The position numbers and the translations under genes were made by a program. From Pelagimonas sp017744045 (GTDB taxonomy: Bacteria; Pseudomonadota; Alphaproteobacteria; Rhodobacterales; Rhodobacteraceae): a stretch of DNA of 64,000 nucleotides. This document shows, piece by piece, positions 33,264 to 42,621 of this stretch (the first letter of the stretch is position 1; each line of letters begins with the position of its first letter). Location of the stretch: assembly GCF_017744045.1 (NCBI RefSeq), contig NZ_JAGHRD010000005.1; one strand, given 5' to 3'. The notes under the pieces are model-generated. The model had not been told where the DNA came from and made no database searches. It worked only from the letters and a program-made list of their open reading frames with translations.

Positions 33264-35127
33264 CTAATTGGCAGCGCCCAAAATCGGGCTCTTTGCGTCG
33301 TCAGATGACAGGATCAGACGCTGGCCATCGGGTGAAAACCGGACGGAATTAATCGGCTTCTGATGTGAATTTAGCCAGACGATCGTCGCGTTCCTTTGAA
33401 GATCAAACAGGTGCAGAGGCCCACGCCAACCGGCAACAGCCAGGACGCGTCCATCCGGGGAAAAGGCCAGTGCTGCGACGCCCTCGCCCTGCCCTGAAAC
33501 GGTTTTGTAGACGCGCCCCGAGTCAGCCTCCCAAAGGAAGGCCGTGCGATCTGAGGTTCCGCTCGCAATGGTTTTACCGTCCGGAGAGAACTCCGATGCC
33601 AGCACCGAGCCTTTTGAGAGACGTTTGACATATAATTCTTTGAGAGAGCGCGTCGACCAGATCCGCGCGCTACCATCGGTTGACGAGGTGACAATACGTT
33701 TACCCGCCGGGTCAAAAGAAACGTTCACCACCCAGTCCTCATGCCCCTCCATCTTGCCCAATTCACGGCCCGATCTTGAATCCCAGAGGCGGACCGTCTT
33801 GTCCCCCCGACACGGTTGCGATCACCGTTCCGTCCGGGGAAAAACGCGCATCCGCGACCCAACCTTCATGTCCCCGGAGCGAAACCAACTGTTCCCCTGT
33901 GGCGACGTCCCAGATCCGGGCGGTTTTGTCAGACGACGCAGTCACAAGGCGCGCGCCATCGGGTGAAAAATGTGCGCCATAGACAGAGCCTTCATGTTTG
34001 AGCGTCCAGACATATCTTTCCTCGTCCAGCGACCAGATCCGCGCGACGTCTTTGGTCGCAATCGCCGCATATTTCCCATCCACAGAAAGATCCGCATCCT
34101 GAATAGGCTGCCTTTCCTCGGGAACGCGATTGGGACCTCTTCGCCAATATTTTGGATCTAGCGGTGTCGCTTGCAGGATGCGGGGCGTAGTGACGCGTTC
34201 TTTGTCTTGCGTTTCCTTGAGCAATCGGTCGCGCTCTGCCTTCAGTTCAGCCAGTTCTTTGGCAAGCGCGGCAAGCTCAGCGCTGTTATCGGGTTCTTCC
34301 AAAGGGGCGGGCTGTGCTGCGGGTGTCAGGATGGCGCTTTGGGCCAGAATATCGCGCATGGGAACGGCGAAATTAACCGCCCCGGCCCGCGAACCGGCGT
34401 GATGCAGCGCGACCACCAGCTTGCTATCCGCATCCAGGACCGGAGAGCCGGAATTGCCCGGCAAGGTATCGCAGGTATGTCTCACCCGCCCCGAAGCCAA
34501 AGCAGGATCATCAGCCTGACATTTTTCCCGGCTGATGCGCTGCGCCTCGCCCATTGGGTGGCCGATGATCCACAAAGGAGCCAAGCTTATGGGTTCCGCG
34601 GCCGACAATTCCAACGCTCCGAATTCTGAATTTGCGTCGCCAATCAACTTCAAAACTGAATAGTCAAGATCTTTGGAACTCTCCAAGGGCTGCGGGTTGA
34701 CGTGAAAGGTTTTCACACCCTCTTCGATTCCGTCCCGCACATACCCCGCTTTGAATTGCACCGAGATAATGGAGCTTGCCCCAAGACGGTCATTCTCCAA
34801 GATTCCTGGCACACAATGATGATTGGTCATCAACCGATTGTCGTTCAACAAGAAAGCCGTACACGGCGCGTGCCCTTTATCCGTCAAAATATCCAGACGA
34901 CCAACGGAACGCCCCGCCCGGGCAAAAACGGATTGCGTTCCGTAATTGGCAATAAATTCGTTGTTGTAAGAACCAATCTGCGCCTCAAGCTCCACCCCGA
35001 CCATCGCCGACTGGTTTTGTCTAAGGACGACATCCCCAAAGGTGGATGCGTCAAACAGCATTAGCTCCTGTCCTGCCGAGATTGCTGGAAAAAGCGTGAT
35101 GGCGGTTGTCAAAAGAATACGTCGCAT
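33264..35127 (-). pseudogene. Trypsin-like protease with WD40 repeats, split by a frameshift
   Basis: The first frame (33763-35127) has a signal peptide (1-19), a trypsin-like domain with His104 in TNHHC, Asp155 in LDYSVLKL and Ser226 in LPGNSGSPV, a coiled coil at about 281-312, then WD40 repeats ending in an aberrant tail. The second frame (33264-33761) continues WD40 repeats. Removing one base from the C6 tract at 33803-33808 joins them (TVSGDKTVRLWDSRSG), giving one protein of about 620 residues. Secreted or periplasmic serine protease with a beta-propeller is the likely intact product. The insertion could be a sequencing error or a real frameshift. Confidence 0.85.
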
Positions 35128-35201
35128 AAGGCCTCTCAGAAAATCTCTGAAAAGCTAAGCAGAAATCAAACCTTTGAGAACATCAAATTATTGATATGCG
35201 A

Positions 35202-35867
35202 TCAGAACCCGCATTTATCCCGCAGGAAGGCCAGTGCGACTGACAGCCCATCGGGGGCGATACCGTGCGCGGTGCCTTTCTGGATATGGGCGAACACCTC
35301 TTTGAAGCCTGCGGCTTGCAACCCTTCGGCGGCTTCGGGCAAGGATTGCACCGGCACGACATCGTCCTGATCGCCATGCACCAGCAGAACGGGCAGTGTG
35401 TTTTGCACCTCATCGACCAGCAATTCCGGTTGCAGCAGACGACCGGAAAAGGCGACGACGCCAGCAACCGGATCTTCGCGGCGGGGCATCACATGCAGGG
35501 CCATCATGGTGCCTTGGCTAAAGCCAAAGATTGCAACCTGTTCGGGCAGCAGGTCTTCGTCGACCATGAGGGCATCAAGAAAGGCATTCAGGTCTTCGAC
35601 AGCGCGCCCCATGCCTTCCATGCTTTCCTCTTCCGAAGAGCCGTCGATCCAGGGGATTGGGAACCACTGAAAGCCCATAGGAGAGCCGGCGCAGGCTTCG
35701 GGTGCATCAGGTGCAACAAAGAGCGTATCGGGCAGATGCTCACCCAAAGGATCGGCAAGACCCAGCAAATCAGCGCCATTGGCCCCGTAGCCATGCAGGA
35801 ACACCACACAAGAGCGAGTGTCACCAGAAACCGGAGCCTTGCGGCCTGCTTGCAAAACGCGTGTCAT
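35202..35867 (-). CDS. Phospholipase/carboxylesterase family protein
   Basis: 221 residues from ATG 35867 (MTRVLQAGRKAPVSGDTRSC), which overlaps the stop of the DNA glycosylase as ATGA. It is an alpha/beta hydrolase of the YtpA/EstB type: VVFLHGYGANGADLLGLA with the oxyanion-hole glycine, the nucleophile in IFGFSQGTMMALH, the acid in VHGDQDDVVPV and the histidine in GTAHGIAPDG. It hydrolyses short carboxylic or lysophospholipid esters in relatives; the substrate here is unknown. Confidence 0.88.
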   Translation of the reverse strand: MTRVLQAGRKAPVSGDTRSCVVFLHGYGANGADLLGLADPLGEHLPDTLFVAPDAPEACAGSPMGFQWFPIPWIDGSSEEESMEGMGRAVEDLNAFLDALMVDEDLLPEQVAIFGFSQGTMMALHVMPRREDPVAGVVAFSGRLLQPELLVDEVQNTLPVLLVHGDQDDVVPVQSLPEAAEGLQAAGFKEVFAHIQKGTAHGIAPDGLSVALAFLRDKCGF

Positions 35868-36505
35868 GAAATGCCCTCTCTGTCCTTTGCCACATGGTAG
35901 TAGGCAAAGAGCAGCCGCGCCGCAACCGCTCTCCACGGGCTCCAGGCCTCGGCCATCTGACGCAGGGCGCGTTCCTTGGGACGCTCGGGCAGATCAAAGA
36001 GGATGCGGGCGGCCTCTTGCAAAGCAAGATCGCCGGGAGCGAAAACATCGGCGCGCCCTAGGGAGAACATGCAATAGATTTCGGCGGTCCAGACACCGAT
36101 GCCTTTGACGGCGACAAGGGTTTTGACGATTTCCGCATCAGGCATGTCACGCAGCGCGTCAAAGTCGATCCCGGCCTCTGCCAGAGCCAAAGCATAACTG
36201 GCCTTTTGCCGCGACAGGCCCAGCGCGCGCAACTGCTCTTCGTTTTGCCCCGCGACGGCCTCCGGCGTGACCATGCCCGCTGTTTCAAGGCGCGCCCAGA
36301 TGGCGCGGGCCGAGGCAACACTGACCTGTTGGCTGACAATGGCGCTAAGCAGTTGCGCAAACCCGTCATCGCGCAGGCGCAAGGGCAAAGGGCCAGTGGC
36401 CTCCAGCGCCGTCGCAAACCGCGCATCATGCTGCGAAAGCCAAGCGGCCCCTTCAGCCACGCAAGCATCCGACGTGATGATGCGCCCTATTTCCGGTCTA
36501 TCCAT
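35864..36505 (-). CDS. DNA-3-methyladenine glycosylase II family (AlkA-like)
   Basis: 213 residues of the HhH-GPD superfamily, which remove alkylated bases. Helix-hairpin-helix VAVKGIGVWTAEIY is at about 136-149 and the catalytic Asp is in FAPGDLALQ. AIVSQQVSVASARAIWARL is the usual family N-terminal block. It lacks the N-terminal domain of E. coli AlkA (about 280 residues), as many alphaproteobacterial versions do. It shares an ATGA overlap with the downstream esterase and a 19-bp overlap with the upstream CobK-like gene. Confidence 0.88.
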   Translation of the reverse strand: MDRPEIGRIITSDACVAEGAAWLSQHDARFATALEATGPLPLRLRDDGFAQLLSAIVSQQVSVASARAIWARLETAGMVTPEAVAGQNEEQLRALGLSRQKASYALALAEAGIDFDALRDMPDAEIVKTLVAVKGIGVWTAEIYCMFSLGRADVFAPGDLALQEAARILFDLPERPKERALRQMAEAWSPWRAVAARLLFAYYHVAKDREGIS

Positions 36506-37176
36506 GTCTTTGCCTCTGCAACATCTGCGCAGCTCACTCCGCCCGGCCAGGCGGGTCTCGCCACCATGGCGACGCTGAGACCCAGTTGCCGAGCCGCGGC
36601 AAGTTTGGGCCAGCCCCCCGGCCCCCCTGCATTGCGCAGCAGCAGCCAGTCAACCCGTTCCTTGCGCAAGAAACGCACCTCTTGCGCAATCGTGAACGGG
36701 CCTTTGGCGGGCAGGAAACGACCATGCCTAAGCGGAAACGCCCCGCCCGGGGCACCCAATCGCCGCGCCAGAACATGCGCCTTGAGGCTTTTGAGCTCGC
36801 CCAGCCCTTGGCGGCCGAGCGTTGTTAGCACCTTTGCGCCGACGGGAATAACTTCGGCTGCGGAACGTTCAGTTGGCAGCAGAACCCAGCGGTCCCGCGC
36901 CCCTGCTCGCCAGGCCGGGCGGCGCAGGAAAGCCACAGGCAAGTCGATAGCCTTCGCAGCCCGCCAACACATCCAGGCCGTGTTGGCATCACACGGATGG
37001 CAGGCAATGACCATGACATCGAACTGATGCAAGGCGGGCAACGCCCCTTGCGTAACAGGACAAGGCCAGTCACGCGCAACGCGTTCCGGTTCAGGTAACC
37101 ACACAGTCGCGTGATCCAGGCTGCAAGCCAGATGCCAGGCCTCAACCGAGCCGCCAATGATCAAAACGCGTTTCAT
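36487..37176 (-). CDS. cobK: Precorrin-6A reductase-like protein (CobK family)
   Basis: 229 residues matching the CobK/CbiJ layout: LIIGGSVEAWHLA at the N-terminus in the place of the nucleotide motif, RRPAWRAGARDRWVLLPT, KVLTTLGRQGLGELKSL, AKGPFTIAQEVRFLRKERVDWLL and KLAAARQLGLSVAMVARPAWP. CobK reduces precorrin-6A in cobalamin synthesis. The N-terminal glycine pattern (GGSVEA instead of GGTxEA) is slightly changed. No other cob gene is near, so activity in B12 synthesis is uncertain. It overlaps the AlkA-like gene by 19 bp. Confidence 0.68.
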   Translation of the reverse strand: MKRVLIIGGSVEAWHLACSLDHATVWLPEPERVARDWPCPVTQGALPALHQFDVMVIACHPCDANTAWMCWRAAKAIDLPVAFLRRPAWRAGARDRWVLLPTERSAAEVIPVGAKVLTTLGRQGLGELKSLKAHVLARRLGAPGGAFPLRHGRFLPAKGPFTIAQEVRFLRKERVDWLLLRNAGGPGGWPKLAAARQLGLSVAMVARPAWPGGVSCADVAEAKTWIDRK

Positions 37177-37313
37177 GCAATTTTGATAAGGGGTTGAGAC
37201 AGAAAACCCAAGTCAGCTCTTGGTCTCATTCCGGGCAGTTAGCTCAGTTACTTTGTATTGATACACACATTCAGTACTTGTTATATAGGTCAACTCCCCT
37301 TACCCCTTTCGCC

Positions 37314-38606
37314 ATGACAGATGCGACCCAAATCCCCGATGATCGTCAAGCCAAGCGCAACGTGACCGTTTTGGTCATGGCCTCGGCTGTACTGGGTTCT
37401 CAGATGCCGATGATCTTTACCGTTGGCGGTCTGGCCGGGCAGCAATTGGCCCCGAACCCGTGCTTTGCCACCCTGCCGATTTCCTTCATCGTTTTGGGCT
37501 CGATGCTGGCGGCGACACCGGTCTCATCTTTCATGCAAAGCCATGGGCGGCGTGCTGGTTTCCTGCTGGGGGCGTTTATGGGCGCGCTTGGCGCCGCAGT
37601 GGCTGCGCTGGGGCTGTATCAGGCCAATTTCGTCATCTTTCTGCTGGGCAGCTTGGTCACCGGGGTCTACATGTCGGCGCAGGGGTTTTACCGCTTTGCC
37701 GCTGCTGACACAGCTTCGGACGATTTCCGCCCCAAGGCGATTTCCTACGTTATGGCCGGTGGCTTGCTCGCGGCGGTGATCGGCCCGCAACTTGGCAATT
37801 TCTCGTCGCTGGCCTTTGGACCAATCCCATTCTTCGGGACGTATATTGCCGTCGCCCTTTTGAACGCCTTTGGCGCGATCCTGTTCCTGTTTCTGGATAT
37901 CCCAAAGCCGGAAAAGCCCGCATTGGACGCACCGCAAGGTCGAACCCGGCTTGAGATGTTGCGCACCCCACGTATTGCCGTGGCGATCATCGCCGCCATG
38001 GTTTCCTATGCGCTCATGAACCTTGTTATGACCTCCACACCTTTGGCTGTCGTCGGCTGCGGCCTGACCGGAGAAACCGAGCTGCCCGACTATCTGGTCA
38101 ACATGGTGCCCGAGGGCACGCTGCGCGAACAGTTCACCTTTATCGCCGGATATGTGGTGACTGCGCATGTGCTGGCCATGTTCGCCCCGAGTTTCTTTAC
38201 CGGACACCTGATTGCGCGCTTTGGTGCGGAAAAGATCATTGCAACCGGTCTTGTGATCCTGGCCGGGGCGGGGTTTGTCGCGTTGCAGGGCGTCGCGCTG
38301 GAAAACTTCTTTATCGCGCTGATCCTGCTGGGGCTGGGCTGGAACTTTGGTTTTATCGGGGCCACTGCCATGCTCGCCAGTTCGCATAGCGCTGAAGAGC
38401 GCGGCCGTTTGCAGGGTATGAATGACCTGATCGTATTTGGCGGCGTGACCGTGGCGTCTTTGGCGTCGGGCGGATTGATGAATTGCTCGGGTGGATCGGC
38501 GCAGGCGGGTTGGGCGGCGGTGAATATCGCCATGGTGCCATTCCTGATGCTGGCCGGGGCTGCTTTGATCTGGCTGGTTCTACGGCCCAAAGACCAACTG
38601 GCTTAA
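37314..38606 (+). CDS. MFS transporter
   Basis: 430 residues from ATG 37314 (MTDATQIPDDRQAKRNVTVL); an earlier in-frame start would add a long unrelated N-terminus across the promoter region. Twelve hydrophobic segments. The loop between helices 2 and 3 (SFMQSHGRRAGFLLGAFMGA) is the MFS motif. Other features are a soluble loop TPLAVVGCGLTGETELPDYL in the middle and GATAMLASSHSAEERGRLQG in the second half. Substrate unknown. Divergent from the CobK-like gene with about 140 bp between. Confidence 0.88.
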   Translation: MTDATQIPDDRQAKRNVTVLVMASAVLGSQMPMIFTVGGLAGQQLAPNPCFATLPISFIVLGSMLAATPVSSFMQSHGRRAGFLLGAFMGALGAAVAALGLYQANFVIFLLGSLVTGVYMSAQGFYRFAAADTASDDFRPKAISYVMAGGLLAAVIGPQLGNFSSLAFGPIPFFGTYIAVALLNAFGAILFLFLDIPKPEKPALDAPQGRTRLEMLRTPRIAVAIIAAMVSYALMNLVMTSTPLAVVGCGLTGETELPDYLVNMVPEGTLREQFTFIAGYVVTAHVLAMFAPSFFTGHLIARFGAEKIIATGLVILAGAGFVALQGVALENFFIALILLGLGWNFGFIGATAMLASSHSAEERGRLQGMNDLIVFGGVTVASLASGGLMNCSGGSAQAGWAAVNIAMVPFLMLAGAALIWLVLRPKDQLA

Positions 38607-38619
38607 CCCGAAGGGCGCG

Positions 38620-39408
38620 TTACCAGCGCCAGGTCTGAGACACCCATAATTTGCGCCAGCGTTGCGCAGCTTCTGACGGCATCAGCGCCCCCTGCGCCAC
38701 CAGATGCGGTTGCCCCGCTGCGCGTTTCAGGATCGGGCGCGCCATCCACGCGGACAGCAAAGCGGGGCGCGCGGCTTGGGGGACTGCGCTTCGGAATTTG
38801 CGCGCCTCTACCAGCTGTTCCAGCCCCTTTTGCGCCAAAACGCGCACGGCCTCTGGCCGACCATCGACCAAAGGCACGCGCCCTGCCGCCTCAAGCTCGG
38901 GCACCGCCGTCAGGAAACTGGCCAAGCCCGAGGCCCAGCCAAGCGCATAGGCGGTGCGGCCATCCGTGTCTCCCAACGCTGCCGCTGCGGCCTGCATCAG
39001 CAAGCCAGACGTGTTGCCGATAAAATCCTCGAACGCGGCCTGACCCTCAAACGGATCGCGGTAGATATCCCAACGTCGCGCCAGCACCAGGTCATCCATA
39101 CGCTTGGCCATGTCGCGCGGCAAAACCATCGCCAAAGGGGTCACCACTTCGTGGCGACGCACCAGGCCCCCTTCGGCAATCTCGGCCAAGGCATCACGCC
39201 ACCATTGCAGGCGCATTTCGGCGATCATGTGTTCTTGTGTTACCCAAGGGGCACGACTGACCTCGACATTCATGGCATAGATCGGGAACAGCACGGCACG
39301 CGCCGCGACGGGTGCCGCCATCACGGCCTGAAACCGCGCCGGATCGCCCTTTTCAACGATCTGCGCGCAGGCGACAAGATCGGGATTGTCGGTGAAAGGA
39401 TCGCTCAA
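38620..39408 (-). CDS. Squalene/phytoene synthase-like protein (NDUFAF6-like)
   Basis: 262 residues of the trans-isoprenyl diphosphate synthase fold: AAPVAARAVLFPIYAMNVEV, EMRLQWWRDALAEIAEGG, and DGRTAYALGWASGLASFL. The paired Asp-rich motifs of true phytoene synthases (DxxxD) are not both present, which is typical of the complex I assembly-factor relatives (NDUFAF6/SicilyL). A catalytic prenyl-synthase role is therefore doubtful. It is convergent with the MFS gene and follows cimA by 12 bp, probably in one transcript with cysS-cimA. Confidence 0.75.
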   Translation of the reverse strand: MSDPFTDNPDLVACAQIVEKGDPARFQAVMAAPVAARAVLFPIYAMNVEVSRAPWVTQEHMIAEMRLQWWRDALAEIAEGGLVRRHEVVTPLAMVLPRDMAKRMDDLVLARRWDIYRDPFEGQAAFEDFIGNTSGLLMQAAAAALGDTDGRTAYALGWASGLASFLTAVPELEAAGRVPLVDGRPEAVRVLAQKGLEQLVEARKFRSAVPQAARPALLSAWMARPILKRAAGQPHLVAQGALMPSEAAQRWRKLWVSQTWRW

Positions 39409-39420
39409 CGCCCTGCCCCC

Positions 39421-41037
39421 TTAGGCCGCGCCGTCGCGCACCAGTTTCCAACGCACGGCGTCCAACAGTGCCTCGAACGAGGCATCAACTATGTTGGCAC
39501 TGACACCGACCGTGGCCCAGCGCCGCCCCTGCCCGTCTTCGCTGTCGATGATCACGCGGGTGACGGCCTCGGTGCCGCCTTGGGTTATGCGCACCTTGAA
39601 ATCGACCAGACGCATATCGTCGATCACCGATTGATAGCGCCCCAGATCTTTGGCCAAGGCACGGGCCAAGGCGTTCACCGGCCCCCGGTCGCTGCCATTC
39701 TCATCCATGCTTTCGGAAACCGAGAGCTTTTTGACGCCATCAACCTTGACCACAACCACCGCCTCAGAGAGCGAAACCATCTGGTTATACTTGTTCTTGC
39801 GCCGCTCAATGGTCACCCGGTAGCGTTTGACCTCAAAGAACTCAGGCAGCTGTCCCAAAGCCTCGCGCGCCAACAGCTCGAACGAGGCCTGTGCAGTGTC
39901 ATAGGAATAGCCTAGCGCCTCGCGTTCCTTGACCTGATCCAGGATCAGGCCCAGCGCCGGATGATCTTTGGAAACCTCTAAACCGGCCTCGGCCAAACGT
40001 TTACGCAGATTGGACTGCCCGGCCTGGTTGGACATGGGCACAATGCGGCGATTGCCGACCAGTGAGGGGTCGATATGCTCGTAGGTCGAGGGATCTTTGA
40101 GGATCGCACTGGCATGCAGCCCGGCCTTATGGGCAAAGGCCGAGGCCCCGACATAGGGGGCCTGTTTCATCGGGACCCGGTTCAGGATCTCATCCAGCAT
40201 ACGGCTGATGCGTGTCAGGCTTTCCAGGCCGTCCCTATTGACGCCGACCTCGAAGGTCGAGGCATAGGGCTCCTTAAGCAGGAGTGTCGGGATTAGCGTT
40301 GTTAAATTGGCATTGCCGCACCGTTCCCCTAGCCCGTTCAGAGTACCTTGGATCTGGCGCGCGCCCGCATCGACGGCGGCCAGGCTACAGGCCACAGCGT
40401 TTTCTGTGTCATTATGGGTGTGAATGCCCAATCGGTCGCCGGGAATGCCCGAGGCGATGACATCCTGCACAATCTGCCCGACTTCATGCGGCAATGTCCC
40501 TCCATTGGTATCGCAGAGCACGATCCAGCGGGCATCGGCCTCGTAGGCGGCCTTTAGTGCGGCCAAAGCGTAATCCGGATTGGCCTTGTAGCCGTCAAAG
40601 AAATGCTCGGCGTCAAACAGCGCTTCGCGCTTTTGTGCACGAATATGGGCGATTGAGGCACGAATATTCTCGAGATTTTCGTCAAGCGTGATGCCCAATG
40701 CCTTGGTGACGTGGAAGTCATGGCTTTTGCCAACCAGACAAACCGCTTCGGTTCCGGCATTTAGAACAGCCGCCAGCACATCATCATTTTCTGCTGAGCG
40801 CCCAGCGCGTTTGGTCATGCCAAAGGCGGTCATCTGCGCCTTGGTCTTGGGGGCGGTGTCGAAAAACGCGCTGTCGGTCGGGTTGGCCCCAGGCCAGCCG
40901 CCTTCGATATAATCAACACCCAATTCATCCAACGCCGCGGTGATGCGCAGTTTTTCATCGGTGGAAAACTGCACCCCTTGGGTTTGCTGCCCGTCGCGCA
41001 GGGTGGTGTCGTAAAGGTAGAGCTTTTCACGAGTCAT
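39421..41037 (-). CDS. cimA: (R)-citramalate synthase
   Basis: 538 residues of the HMG-CoA lyase/isopropylmalate synthase superfamily. It condenses pyruvate and acetyl-CoA to citramalate, a route to isoleucine precursors. The N-terminus LYLYDTTLRDGQQTQGVQFS has the catalytic Arg-Asp pair, and HTHNDTENAVACSLAAVDAG gives the metal-binding HxH. The LeuA-like allosteric domain follows to the C-terminus (about 400-530). The longer form and the TTLRDGQQTQG start fit CimA rather than LeuA, although 2-isopropylmalate synthase-like activity cannot be excluded. The start overlaps the cysS stop (ATGA). Confidence 0.88.
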   Translation of the reverse strand: MTREKLYLYDTTLRDGQQTQGVQFSTDEKLRITAALDELGVDYIEGGWPGANPTDSAFFDTAPKTKAQMTAFGMTKRAGRSAENDDVLAAVLNAGTEAVCLVGKSHDFHVTKALGITLDENLENIRASIAHIRAQKREALFDAEHFFDGYKANPDYALAALKAAYEADARWIVLCDTNGGTLPHEVGQIVQDVIASGIPGDRLGIHTHNDTENAVACSLAAVDAGARQIQGTLNGLGERCGNANLTTLIPTLLLKEPYASTFEVGVNRDGLESLTRISRMLDEILNRVPMKQAPYVGASAFAHKAGLHASAILKDPSTYEHIDPSLVGNRRIVPMSNQAGQSNLRKRLAEAGLEVSKDHPALGLILDQVKEREALGYSYDTAQASFELLAREALGQLPEFFEVKRYRVTIERRKNKYNQMVSLSEAVVVVKVDGVKKLSVSESMDENGSDRGPVNALARALAKDLGRYQSVIDDMRLVDFKVRITQGGTEAVTRVIIDSEDGQGRRWATVGVSANIVDASFEALLDAVRWKLVRDGAA

Positions 41038-42452
41038 GTGATGTTCTCCAGCTTGGCGGCATCAAAGCCCGCCCCCGGCACAAGTTCGACACCAGCTTTG
41101 GACATGCGCACCTCGACCCCGGCCTCGATCAAAGCCGATTTCATTTGGTCGACAGCGGAAAAATCCTTGGTCTCCATTGCCATCGCGCGGACAACCGCCA
41201 GTTTTTCAGCCAGATCGGATAGGTCAACCGACACCGTGTCCCAACCGCCCAATTCTTCCGTCAGCAAGCCAAGGAACTGCGCCGAGGCCAGCATGGCCCC
41301 CTTTTCGTAAAAGCAGTCCTTCTGCGGGTTATCCGCGATCTCTCGTGCCATGGTGTGCAAAACTGCAATACCGCCAGCGACATTGATGTCGTCACCGACC
41401 GCATCGACGACGCGTTGATCCACGCCCGTCGGCTCGGCCCCTTGCAGCAGATCGCGCCATTTGCGCAGGGTCGCCTCGGCGTCTTGGCGTTTCTTCTCGG
41501 TCCAATCCATCGGCTTGCGGTAATGGGTCGACAGCATCACAAAGCGGATCACCTCGCCCGGAATGCCCTGATCCAGCAGATCGCGCACGGTAAAGAAGTT
41601 GCCCAAGGATTTGGACATCTTCTTGCCCTCAACCTGCAGCATCTCATTGTGCAGCCAATAGCGCGCGAATTCGGCTTCGGGATGGGCGCAGCAGCTTTGT
41701 GCAATCTCGTTTTCATGATGGGGGAAGCTCAGGTCGTTGCCGCCGCCATGAATGTCGAAACTCGCGCCCAGCAGCTCATGGCTCATGGCCGAGCATTCGA
41801 TATGCCAGCCCGGACGGCCACGTCCCCAGGGGCTGTCCCAACCGGGCAGATCATCGCTTGAGGGTTTCCACAGCACGAAATCCATCGGGTCTTCTTTGAA
41901 CGGGGCCACTTCGACCCGTGCGCCCGCGATCATGTCATCGACAGAACGGCCCGACAGTTTGCCGTAATCGGCATAGCTGCGCACACGGAACAGCACATGG
42001 CCCTCGGCGGCATAAGCGTGATCCTTGGCGATCAGGTCCGATATCATTGCCTGCATCTGCCCGATATATTCTGTCGCACGCGGTTCATGATCGGGGCGCT
42101 CGGCCCCCAGCGCGTCCATATCCTGATGATACCATGCGATGGTCTCATTCGAACGTTCTGTCACCAGTTCTTCGAGCGTGCCTTTGGCCCCGGCCTCTTT
42201 GCGCGCCAAAGCGGTGGCGTTGATCTTGTCATCCACATCGGTGAAGTTGCGCGCATAGGTCACGTGATCCTTGCCATAGACATGGCGCAGCAGGCGTTGC
42301 AGCACATCAAACACCAAAACCGGGCGCGCATTGCCCAGATGGGCGCGGTCATAAACCGTCGGCCCACAGACATAGAGCCGCACATTCTTGGGATCGATCG
42401 GCTCAAACCGCTCTTTTTTGCGCGTTTTGCTATTGGTGAGGAAAATGTCCAT
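41034..42452 (-). CDS. cysS: Cysteinyl-tRNA synthetase
   Basis: 472 residues, class I synthetase that charges tRNA-Cys. The zinc/adenylate site includes Cys29 in LYVCGPTVYDRAHLGNARP, with HLGN at 38-41 as the HIGH motif; GRPGWHIECSAM and the KMSKS box in EGKKMSKSLGNFF are present. Length is normal. Four-base overlap with cimA, so the two genes are translationally coupled. Confidence 0.97.
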   Translation of the reverse strand: MDIFLTNSKTRKKERFEPIDPKNVRLYVCGPTVYDRAHLGNARPVLVFDVLQRLLRHVYGKDHVTYARNFTDVDDKINATALARKEAGAKGTLEELVTERSNETIAWYHQDMDALGAERPDHEPRATEYIGQMQAMISDLIAKDHAYAAEGHVLFRVRSYADYGKLSGRSVDDMIAGARVEVAPFKEDPMDFVLWKPSSDDLPGWDSPWGRGRPGWHIECSAMSHELLGASFDIHGGGNDLSFPHHENEIAQSCCAHPEAEFARYWLHNEMLQVEGKKMSKSLGNFFTVRDLLDQGIPGEVIRFVMLSTHYRKPMDWTEKKRQDAEATLRKWRDLLQGAEPTGVDQRVVDAVGDDINVAGGIAVLHTMAREIADNPQKDCFYEKGAMLASAQFLGLLTEELGGWDTVSVDLSDLAEKLAVVRAMAMETKDFSAVDQMKSALIEAGVEVRMSKAGVELVPGAGFDAAKLENIT

Positions 42453-42621
42453 GGCTTATGTCCTTCGCAGGGTCGCGGCGGGCTTAGCAAGTCTGGTTCA
42501 GAAAGAGAAGCTTTGAAACAAGAACAGGCCCGCCAATATCGGGCCCACAACTGGCAACCCGACTATGTCAGGTGATAATGCAACAGATGATGGTGCGGGT
42601 CTTGTTCATGGGGGCTTTGTG

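Noticed and set aside
37177..37313. Cobalamin riboswitch beside the CobK-like gene
   Set aside because: No B12-box-like sequence found in the gap.
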